Of a stretch of 7,009 nt of DNA, positions 1 to 5,288 are shown in pieces. The DNA lies in contig CAITLX010000946.1 in the NCBI GenBank assembly GCA_903893335.1, forward strand, positions 1-7,009, in the 5' to 3' direction. This DNA comes from an uncultured delta proteobacterium (GTDB taxonomy: Bacteria; Myxococcota_A; Polyangia; Polyangiales; Polyangiaceae). Each line of letters starts with the position of its first letter. Position 1 is the stretch's first letter. Position numbers and translations under genes: made by a program. The notes beneath the pieces were generated by a model. It was not told the origin of the DNA, did no database searches, and saw only the letters and a program-made list of their open reading frames with translations.

Positions 1-290
1 CAGAGCGGCACCGAGAGCGCGTCGGAGAGGAACGCCGCGCCCCCCACGTGGTCGATGTGGTGGTGGGTGACGACGATGGCGCGCAGGCGGCGGCCGGCGC
101 GCCGGAGGTCGTCAGCGAACGCGACGAACGCGCGCCGATCGTCGTCGAACGGCGTCGCGGGCTCGACGAGCACGACGTCGCGCTCGCCGAGCGCGAACGC
201 GTTGGTGTGCGTCGCCGGAGGCAGCGTCGGCGTGCGCACGGAGAGCCACGCGACGTCCGGAAGGACGTCGCGCGCCGCCCCCGCCGTCAT
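1..290 (-). CDS. MBL-fold metallo-hydrolase, N-terminal part (cut by left window edge)
   Basis: The first 96 residues of a metallo-beta-lactamase-fold hydrolase are visible; the rest lies beyond the left edge. Translating the minus strand from the ATG at 290 gives an open frame to position 1. Residues 26-30 read ATHTN and are followed by a beta-strand-rich stretch (VVLVEPATP, 39-47). The zinc-binding signature HHHIDH, matching HxHxDH, is at 76-81 and is followed by VGG. This opening resembles the LACTB2-like/glyoxalase II-like branch, which hydrolyses thioesters, lactones or nucleic acids; the substrate cannot be told from this part. The ATG lies five bases after the thiolase stop codon, so the two genes are probably co-transcribed, perhaps with translational coupling, since no strong Shine-Dalgarno sequence is visible. 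The gene is too short in this window to be marked by ordinary complete-ORF calling. Family call is firm, function is open. Confidence 0.88.
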   Translation of the reverse strand, partial: MTAGAARDVLPDVAWLSVRTPTLPPATHTNAFALGERDVVLVEPATPFDDDRRAFVAFADDLRRAGRRLRAIVVTHHHIDHVGGAAFLSDALSVPL

Positions 291-295
291 CGGGC

Positions 296-1474
296 TCAGC
301 GCTCGACGACGAGCGCGACGGCCTCGCCGCCGCCGATGCACAGCGTGGCGAGCCCGCGCTTCGCGCCGCGGTCGGCCATCGCGTAGAGCAGCGTCGTCAG
401 GACGCGCGCGCCGCTCGCGCCGATGGGGTGACCGAGCGCGACGGCGCCGCCGTTGACGTTCACGCGCGCGAGGTCGAGCCCGCACTTCTCGGCGCACGCC
501 ATGGTGACGACCGCGAACGCCTCGTTGATCTCGTAGAGATCGATCTGGTCCTTGGTGAGGCCGACCTTGGCCACCGTGCGGTCGATCGCGACCGCTGGCG
601 CGGTGGTGAACCACTCGGGGGCCTGCGCCGCGGCGCCGGAGCCGACGATGCGCGCGAGCGGCGTGAGCTTGTGCTCCTTCACGGCGCGCTCGCTGGCGAG
701 CACGACCGCGGCCGCGCCGTCGTCGATCTTCGACGCGTTGGCGGCGGTGATGGTGCCGTCCTTCTGGAACGCGGGGCGGAGCGTCGTCATCTTCGCCGGG
801 TCGGCGCGCTTCGGCTCGTCGTCCTCGGAGACGGTCACGGTGCCCTTCTTCGAGGCGATCTCCACGGCGGCGATCTCGGCGGCGAACTTGCCGCCCGACT
901 GCGCGGCGATGGCGCGGCGGTAGCTCTCCTTGGCGAAGTCGTCCTGCGCCTCGCGCGAGAGCTTCATCTCCTTGGCGCACAGCTCGCCGGCCACGCCCAT
1001 GTGGTAATTTTGGTACGGGTCCCACAGGCCGTCGAAGATCATCCCGTCGATCAGCTCGCCGTTGCCCATGCGGTAGCCGCCGCGCGCCTTCTGCAGGTAG
1101 TAGGGCACGTTCGACATCGACTCCATGCCGCCCGCGACGACGATGTCGGCGTCGCCGACCGCGATGGTGCGCGCGCCGAGCACCACGGCTTGCAGGCCCG
1201 AGCCGCAGACCTTGCTCACGGTCGTGGTCGGCACGGTGTTGGGCAGCCCCGCGAACAGCGAGGCCTGGCGCGCGGGGGCCTGGCCGATGCCGGCGGTCAG
1301 CACGTTGCCCATGAACACCTCGGAGACGGCGTCGGGGGCGAGCCCCGCGCGCGCGAGCGCCGCCTTGATGGCGACCGCGCCGAGGCGCGGGGCGGAGAGC
1401 TCCGAGAGCGAGCCGAGGAAGGCTCCGATGGGGGTGCGGGCGGCGGCGACGATGTAGACGGGCGGCGTGCTCAT
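296..1474 (-). CDS. Acetyl-CoA C-acetyltransferase (thiolase)
   Basis: Complete 392-residue thiolase, the usual length for the family. It catalyses reversible condensation of two acetyl-CoA to acetoacetyl-CoA, or thiolytic cleavage in the other direction, in the cytoplasm. The opening is typical (VYIVAAARTPIGAF, 7-20). The nucleophilic cysteine is C90 in SKVCGSG. GGMESMSNVPYY is at 115-126. NYHMG (156-160) matches the short-chain biosynthetic type, whereas long-chain FadA enzymes usually differ there. NEAF is at 317-320, GHP with the active-site histidine at 348-350, and the second catalytic cysteine C379 lies in CIGGGEA near the end. All catalytic residues are present, so the enzyme should be active. 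The role could be acetoacetyl-CoA supply (ketone bodies, polyhydroxyalkanoate, isoprenoids) or the last step of branched-chain amino acid or fatty acid breakdown; the window does not decide, so no gene symbol is given. It is followed by the MBL hydrolase and is divergent from the pseudokinase gene. Confidence 0.96.
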   Translation of the reverse strand: MSTPPVYIVAAARTPIGAFLGSLSELSAPRLGAVAIKAALARAGLAPDAVSEVFMGNVLTAGIGQAPARQASLFAGLPNTVPTTTVSKVCGSGLQAVVLGARTIAVGDADIVVAGGMESMSNVPYYLQKARGGYRMGNGELIDGMIFDGLWDPYQNYHMGVAGELCAKEMKLSREAQDDFAKESYRRAIAAQSGGKFAAEIAAVEIASKKGTVTVSEDDEPKRADPAKMTTLRPAFQKDGTITAANASKIDDGAAAVVLASERAVKEHKLTPLARIVGSGAAAQAPEWFTTAPAVAIDRTVAKVGLTKDQIDLYEINEAFAVVTMACAEKCGLDLARVNVNGGAVALGHPIGASGARVLTTLLYAMADRGAKRGLATLCIGGGEAVALVVER

Positions 1475-1481
1475 GGGCCGC

Positions 1482-1510
1482 AGGCTAGCGCCGGGCGGCG
1501 CGATCGGAAA
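1482..1510 (-). promoter_or_regulatory. Candidate thiolase promoter giving a leaderless mRNA
   Basis: On the minus strand a -10-like TAGCCT (1482-1487) lies 17 bases from a weak -35-like TTTCCG (1505-1510). The -10 element ends seven bases before the thiolase ATG, so transcription would begin at or next to the start codon. No Shine-Dalgarno sequence is present, which fits a leaderless transcript. The -35 matches consensus at only three of six positions, so this is a weak prediction. Confidence 0.35.
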
Positions 1511-1551
1511 GTGGGGCCGCGCGTCATTTCGGCGTCCGACGGGGGCGGTGC

Positions 1552-1557
1552 TAGGGT
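1552..1557 (+). promoter_or_regulatory. Candidate -10 element for the pseudokinase-ATPase gene
   Basis: TAGGGT in the context GTGCTAGGGT fits the TAnnnT form of -10 elements. It lies 41 bases upstream of the proposed GTG start, which leaves room for a short leader containing GGAGG. No convincing -35 element stands at the right distance, so confidence is low. Confidence 0.25.
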
Positions 1558-1598
1558 TCGCCCCTGCTCGGCGCCGCGGAGGCGCCGGCCGTGCGCGC

Positions 1599-3338
1599 GT
1601 GGATACGACCTTCGGCCGCTACCGGCTCCTCGAATCGCTCGGCAAGAGCCGCTTCGCCGAGCGTTTCCGCGCGAAGTCCTTCGGCGTCGAGGGGTTCGAG
1701 GCCGTCCTCGCGCTCGACGTCGTCGCGCCCGAGTGGTCGTCGTCGCGCAAGTTCGTCGAGAGCTTCGTGCGCGAGGCGAAGCTCGCGGTGCGCCTCGCGC
1801 ACGCCAACGTCGTGCAGGTGCACGACGTCGGGCGCGGCGGAGGCGAGGGGGGCGAGTCGTGGTACCTCGCCACCGAGCTGGTCGAGGGGCTCGATCTCCA
1901 CCGCGTGCTGCTGCGCGCGCGCGCGAGCGGCGTCCGCCTCCCGCCCGAGGGGGCGGCGTACGTCGTGGCCGAGCTCGCCAAGGGGCTCGAGCACGCGCAC
2001 CGGCGCCGCGACGATCAGCTCCGCCCGCTCGGCATGGTGCACGGCGACGTCGGCCCGAGCGCGGTGATGCTCTCGTGGGAGGGCGCCGTGAAGCTCGGCG
2101 AGTTCGGGCTCGCCCGCGCCGCGGCCGAGGGGGCCGGCGGCACGACGACGACGGTCGCGGACGACGTCGCCGCGCTCGGCGCGACGCTCTGGGAGGCGCT
2201 CGCGGGCCAGCTGCTTCCGCCCGACGCGCGCCGTGTGGCCGGCGCGCGCGTCCCCTCCATCGAGCGGCTGCGCGACGACCTCTCGCCCGAGCTCGCGGCG
2301 CTGGTGGCGCGCGCCCTCGGGGCGGCGGACGAAGCGCGCCTGCCCGACGCCGGCGCGCTGCACGAGGCACTCCTGCCGCACCTCTACGGCCACGGTGGCC
2401 GCTTCGGCGCGGCCGAGCTCGCGGCCTGGCTCGCGCCGCTGCGCGGCGTCGCGGGCGCCGAGCCGGCGCGCCCCTCGTTCGTCGCGCACGTCTCGAGCTC
2501 GCCGGTCGGGGAGGGCGACCGGCCTCGCTTCGTCGGCCGGCGCGACGAGCTCAAGCAGCTGGGCGAGTGGCTCGCGCTCGCGACGCGCCGAAAGCTCCAG
2601 GTCGTCACGCTGCGCGGGCCGGCCGGCATCGGAAAGTCGCGCACGCTCGCCGAGATCGAGCGCCGCCTGCAGAAGAACGACTACGACGTCGCCTGGCGCC
2701 TCTCGACCTGCCCGCCGTCGGGCCGGGTCGAGCCGCTCTCGGGGCTCGTCGCGATGCTGCGCGCGCTCGTGACGCCCGACGCGGCCGAGCCCCGCGACGG
2801 CGCGCTGGGTCGTCTGCGCGCGACGGGGCTGGCCGAGCCCGCGGTGCTCGCGATCGCGGCGGCGCTCGACGCGGGCGCGGTCGAGCCCTCGCGGCGCCGG
2901 CACCTGCGCGACGCGTTCGTGCAGCTCGTCGAGCGGCTCGGCGCGGAGCGCCTGCACGTGCTCGCGTGGGACGCGGCGCAGGCGCTCGACGACGACTCGC
3001 GCCGCACGCTCGTCGAGCTCGCGGAGCGCTCGCCGCGCACGCGCGCGGTGCTCTTGCTCGCCACGAGCGACCCCGCGCCGCACGCGCTCGAGTCGCTGCC
3101 GGTCCACCACGGGCTCGAGCTCGGCGAGCTCGACGACCGCGACACCGCCCACCTCGTCGCCTCGGTCGCGCGCGCGCGCCACGCGCCCCCCGAGCTGGTC
3201 GCCGTGTGCCGCACGCGCGCCGGCGGCAACCCGCGCGCCGTCGAGGAGCTCGTGCGCGAGCTCGAGGCGCGGGGCGCGGTCGTCGTCGAGAACGGCGGCT
3301 TCGTCTACGTCGCGCTCGGCTCGCCCACCGGCACCTGA
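1599..3338 (+). CDS. Pseudokinase (Hanks-type fold) fused to an AAA_16-like ATPase
   Basis: A 579-residue two-domain cytoplasmic protein with no signal peptide or membrane segment. Residues 6-265 follow a bacterial Ser/Thr kinase: EFVREA-type helix C with E59, HANVVQVHDVG, MVHGDVGP (147-153), LGEFGLAR (166-173). Catalytic landmarks are lost: the Gly-rich loop reads GKSR (15-18), the VAIK lysine is D40, the catalytic-loop Asn is A155, DFG is EFG (168-170), and about 20 residues of activation segment with the APE motif are missing. Residues 310-575 resemble AAA_16 ATPases: FVGRRDEL (311-318), Walker A GPAGIGKS (340-347), degenerate Walker B with D458 followed by Ala, and GGNP (542-545). The protein stops where winged-helix or TPR repeats usually begin. 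GTG 1599 is chosen because the kinase fold starts right after it. GGAGG (1578-1582) lies 16 bases upstream, a long spacing; the only other in-frame start nearby is GTG 1548. Probable role is signalling scaffold or nucleotide-dependent switch; partner unknown. Confidence 0.9.
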   Translation: MDTTFGRYRLLESLGKSRFAERFRAKSFGVEGFEAVLALDVVAPEWSSSRKFVESFVREAKLAVRLAHANVVQVHDVGRGGGEGGESWYLATELVEGLDLHRVLLRARASGVRLPPEGAAYVVAELAKGLEHAHRRRDDQLRPLGMVHGDVGPSAVMLSWEGAVKLGEFGLARAAAEGAGGTTTTVADDVAALGATLWEALAGQLLPPDARRVAGARVPSIERLRDDLSPELAALVARALGAADEARLPDAGALHEALLPHLYGHGGRFGAAELAAWLAPLRGVAGAEPARPSFVAHVSSSPVGEGDRPRFVGRRDELKQLGEWLALATRRKLQVVTLRGPAGIGKSRTLAEIERRLQKNDYDVAWRLSTCPPSGRVEPLSGLVAMLRALVTPDAAEPRDGALGRLRATGLAEPAVLAIAAALDAGAVEPSRRRHLRDAFVQLVERLGAERLHVLAWDAAQALDDDSRRTLVELAERSPRTRAVLLLATSDPAPHALESLPVHHGLELGELDDRDTAHLVASVARARHAPPELVAVCRTRAGGNPRAVEELVRELEARGAVVVENGGFVYVALGSPTGT

Positions 3339-3351
3339 CGCGCGACCGATC

Positions 3352-4761
3352 TCAGTCGGAGGCAGCGAGCTTGCGCTCGATGGCGTCGAGGTGCGCGCGC
3401 ACCTCGGGATCGGCCTCGCGCTGGCTCTCGATCTTGCGCACGGCGCTCATCACCGTGGTGTGATCGCGGTTGCCGAACGCGCGCCCCAGCTCGGGGAAGC
3501 TGCACTTGAGCCGCGACTTGCAGAGGTACATCGCCACGTGCCGCGCGAACGCGACGCTCTTGTGGCGGTCCTTCGACAGCAGCTCGTTCGAGCGCAGGTG
3601 GAAGTGGTGGCACACCACGCGCTGGATCTCCTCGACGCTCGGCTGCTGCGCGCGCGTCGACACCACGGCGGCGACCTCGGAGCGCGCCATCGCGAGGGTG
3701 AGATCGAGCCCCATGAGCGACGACTTGGCCACGAGGCGGATGAGCGCGCCCTCGAGCTCGCGGATGTTCGACCGCACCGTCTGCGCGAGGTGCAGCGCGA
3801 CGTCGTCGGGCAGCTCGACGCCCTCGGCGTCGGCCTTCGCGCGCACGATGGCGACGCGCGTCTCGAGCTCCGGCATCTGGATGTCGGCGACGAGCCCCGA
3901 GGTGAAGCGCGACACGAGCCGCTGCTCCATGCGCTCGAGCTCCTGCGGGTACTTGTCGCTCGTCACGACGATGGGGCGGTCGAGCGCGTGCAGCGCGTTG
4001 AAGACGTGGAAGAACTCCTCCTGCGTCTGCTCGCGGCCGGCCAGCGAGTGGATGTCGTCGACGAGCAGCAGGTCGCACTCCTTGCGGTAGCGCGCGCGAA
4101 ACTCGTCCATGCGGCGCGCCTGCAGCGAGCCGATGTACTCGTTGGTGAAGAGCTCGGCCGAGACGTACACGATGCGCGCCGCCGGGCGCTCGGAGCGCAT
4201 GCGGTGGGCGATCGCGTGCATGAGGTGCGTCTTGCCCAGCCCCGTGCCGCCGCAGATGAACAGCGGGTTGTAGCGGCGCCCCGTGCCGCCGCCTGCCGCG
4301 ACCGCTGCCGCGTGCGCGAGCTGGTTGGAGGGGCCGACGACGAAGTTGGCGAAGGTGTACTTGCCGTTGAAGCCCTCGCTCGAGCGCTCGACGCTGCGCA
4401 GCGCAGGGGCGCTTCCGGGCTCGACGGCGCGCACGCGCGGCTCGGGGGCCGAGGCGGGGGCCGCGACCGAGGCCGGCGGAGCGCTCGCCACGGGGCGCTC
4501 GAGCTGGGCGTCGAGCCGCCACGCGGGCTGCACCGACCAGCCGGTGCGCGCGCGGATGTGGTCGGTGATGGCCGGCAGGAAGTGATCGCGGACCCAGGCG
4601 AGCGTGAACTCGTCGCGCGCGCGCAGCGAGAGCACGCCGTCGGTCAGGTCGTCGAACTGGATGCCCGCGAACCACTGGTCGAAGGTCGCCGGCGAGCGGG
4701 AGCGGGTGTGGGCTACCGCCTGCTCCCAGAGGTCACGGACTTCGGTCAAAGAAAACACCAT
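3352..4761 (-). CDS. dnaA: Chromosomal replication initiator protein DnaA
   Basis: Complete 469-residue DnaA, the ATP-dependent initiator that binds DnaA boxes at the origin, opens the duplex and loads helicase. Domain I (about 1-85) has the FDQWFAGI and WVRDHF segments used for self-assembly and helicase contact. A Pro/Ala-rich linker (about 86-130) is domain II. Domain III is the AAA+ core: YTFANFVVG (135-143), Walker A GGTGLGKT (171-178), Walker B LLLVDDI (231-237), sensor 1 VVTSD (265-269), arginine finger R285 in RLVSRF, sensor 2 R334 in NIRELEGAL. Domain IV is the DNA-binding part, with FARHVAMYL (405-413) and FGNRDHTTV (429-437), where most relatives have GG or GK for GN. The frame is open to 4905, but ATG 4761 starts domain I and has GAGG eight bases upstream. 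It is convergent with the pseudokinase gene, with 13 bases between stop codons, and divergent from the barrel gene. No dnaN follows, unlike the common dnaA-dnaN layout. Confidence 0.98.
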   Translation of the reverse strand: MVFSLTEVRDLWEQAVAHTRSRSPATFDQWFAGIQFDDLTDGVLSLRARDEFTLAWVRDHFLPAITDHIRARTGWSVQPAWRLDAQLERPVASAPPASVAAPASAPEPRVRAVEPGSAPALRSVERSSEGFNGKYTFANFVVGPSNQLAHAAAVAAGGGTGRRYNPLFICGGTGLGKTHLMHAIAHRMRSERPAARIVYVSAELFTNEYIGSLQARRMDEFRARYRKECDLLLVDDIHSLAGREQTQEEFFHVFNALHALDRPIVVTSDKYPQELERMEQRLVSRFTSGLVADIQMPELETRVAIVRAKADAEGVELPDDVALHLAQTVRSNIRELEGALIRLVAKSSLMGLDLTLAMARSEVAAVVSTRAQQPSVEEIQRVVCHHFHLRSNELLSKDRHKSVAFARHVAMYLCKSRLKCSFPELGRAFGNRDHTTVMSAVRKIESQREADPEVRAHLDAIERKLAASD

Positions 4762-4788
4762 CGCCTTCGCCTCGACACTGCGTCTCGG

Positions 4789-4821
4789 TCGTTCACAAGT
4801 TGTCCACAGCCCTGTGGAGGA
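4789..4821. promoter_or_regulatory. DnaA-box cluster in the dnaA leader
   Basis: TTGTCCACA (plus strand, 4800-4808) differs from the E. coli consensus TTATCCACA by one base and equals the form common in high-GC bacteria. An inverted second copy, TCCTCCACA on the minus strand (4813-4821), has two mismatches, so the two make a 7-base inverted repeat TCCACAG/CTGTGGA with a two-base centre. A weak third copy, TCGTTCACA, is at 4789-4797. The cluster lies 28 to 60 bases before the dnaA start codon. Binding here would allow DnaA to limit its own synthesis, or the site could belong to the origin. Confidence 0.6.
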
Positions 4822-4852
4822 AAGTGCGCGGCTCGTACCGACTGCCACCCCG

Positions 4853-4858
4853 AGGGTA
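4853..4858 (-). promoter_or_regulatory. Candidate proximal -10 element for dnaA
   Basis: The minus strand reads TACCCT here, a TAnnnT-type -10. Transcription from it would start near 4846 and place the DnaA-box pair about 25-35 bases into the transcript, a good position for repression by blocking elongation. No recognisable -35 element is present, so the call is weak. Confidence 0.2.
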
Positions 4859-4928
4859 GGCGCCGCCGCTCTCCGTTGCTGCTCCCCCCGCCGCGCCCCA
4901 ACCACCGGCTCGAACGAGGGAGACGGGA

Positions 4929-4956
4929 GCTATCACCACCGTTCCGACGACGTCCA
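4929..4956 (-). promoter_or_regulatory. Candidate distal dnaA promoter
   Basis: On the minus strand TGGACG (4951-4956, four of six matches to TTGACA) is separated by 16 bases from GATAGC (4929-4934, three matches to TATAAT). It would give a leader of about 160 bases containing the DnaA boxes. This is the best -35/-10 pair I see toward dnaA, but the match is modest. Confidence 0.25.
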
Positions 4957-5068
4957 CGCTCATCTTCACGAACCGTCGTAAGTGCCCGAGTTGCTTGGTG
5001 TCTTTCGCGACCGCCGGGAGGCGCACACATCGGCCCCACCGGTCGGCCGTCTCGGCGTTGCGGCTAAG

Positions 5069-5136
5069 TCGTCAACTTCGCGCCACATTCCGACGACGCC
5101 TCGGGGTGGCGTCGCGCGGCGCCTCGTCAACTACGC
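5069..5136 (+). repeat. 13-base direct repeat upstream of the barrel gene
   Basis: TCGTCAACTTCGC (5069-5081) and TCGTCAACTACGC (5124-5136) agree at 12 of 13 positions and are 55 bases apart. A third shorter GTCAA is at 5148-5152, 22 bases after the second. The copies could be binding sites for a regulator of either divergent gene, or origin iterons; no known motif was recognised. Confidence 0.45.
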
Positions 5137-5187
5137 TCGATCGCCAAGTCAAGCGTCCCCGGGGGGCTGTTTTTGTCGTGGTCGTTT

Positions 5188-5207
5188 CGCGGCGGGCCCG
5201 CGTTTTT
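5188..5207 (+). terminator. Hairpin followed by T5, terminator-like
   Basis: CGCGG (5188-5192) pairs perfectly with CCGCG (5198-5202) around a five-base loop, and TTTTT follows at 5203-5207. This has the form of an intrinsic terminator with a short stem. No plus-strand gene lies upstream within the spacer, so it could end a leader or small RNA, act as an attenuator ahead of the barrel gene, or be chance. Confidence 0.35.
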
Positions 5208-5249
5208 GTTGTCCGTTGCGAGGCGCACGCGCTAGCTCACGGCGGGCGC

Positions 5250-5261
5250 CGAAAGTTTTCG
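5250..5261. repeat. Short inverted repeat CGAAA-GT-TTTCG
   Basis: Two perfect five-base arms flank a two-base centre, 28 bases before the barrel gene start codon. Its position would suit an operator or a small leader structure. At this length chance is a fair alternative. Confidence 0.2.
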
Positions 5262-5288
5262 TCGATCGCGCCCCCGCCCGCACGCGAC

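Larger units (their letters stand above)
4762..5288. other. Gene-free spacer between dnaA and the barrel gene (527 bases)
   Basis: No frame here has the strong third-position GC bias of the neighbours, and codons such as TTA, ATA and AAA appear in the only ORFs present, so I call it non-coding. It must contain the divergent promoters of dnaA and the barrel gene. From left to right it holds a DnaA-box pair, a TAnnnT-type and a GATAGC-type candidate promoter for dnaA, a 13-base direct repeat, and two T5 tracts, the second behind a hairpin. A location beside dnaA and a lower GC content would also suit a replication origin, but only two convincing boxes are visible and no clearly AT-rich unwinding region, so oriC is not claimed. 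Confidence 0.7.

Noticed and set aside
1551..3182. A 543-codon minus-strand open frame
   Set aside because: Antisense shadow of the kinase-ATPase gene, low-complexity Arg/Glu/Leu composition and no recognisable motif.
3344..3359. Small hairpin CCGA/TCGG between the pseudokinase gene and dnaA
   Set aside because: Only four base pairs, with no T tract in either direction, so it is not a credible terminator.
428..3463. A 1011-codon plus-strand open frame across the thiolase and pseudokinase region
   Set aside because: It is antisense to the thiolase and out of frame with the kinase-ATPase. Its composition is almost entirely Arg, Ala, Gly and His with no domain, which is typical of a shadow frame in high-GC DNA.
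4762..4905. Longer DnaA start 48 codons upstream of 4761
   Set aside because: The extra residues are low complexity, would translate through the DnaA-box pair, and DnaA domain I begins exactly at the ATG at 4761, which also has GAGG at good spacing.
4793..5026. A 77-codon minus-strand ORF in the spacer ahead of dnaA
   Set aside because: Its opening looks somewhat protein-like, but it uses TTA, ATA, AAA and CAA codons unlike the neighbours, has no clear ribosome site, and ends inside the DnaA-box cluster.
4995..5288. Longer start for the barrel gene
   Set aside because: A 98-residue Arg-rich extension would bury the clear signal peptide that starts at 5289.
4762..5288. Full chromosomal origin (oriC)
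   Set aside because: Only two good DnaA boxes and no clear AT-rich unwinding region or DnaA-trio array are visible; adjacency to dnaA alone is not enough.
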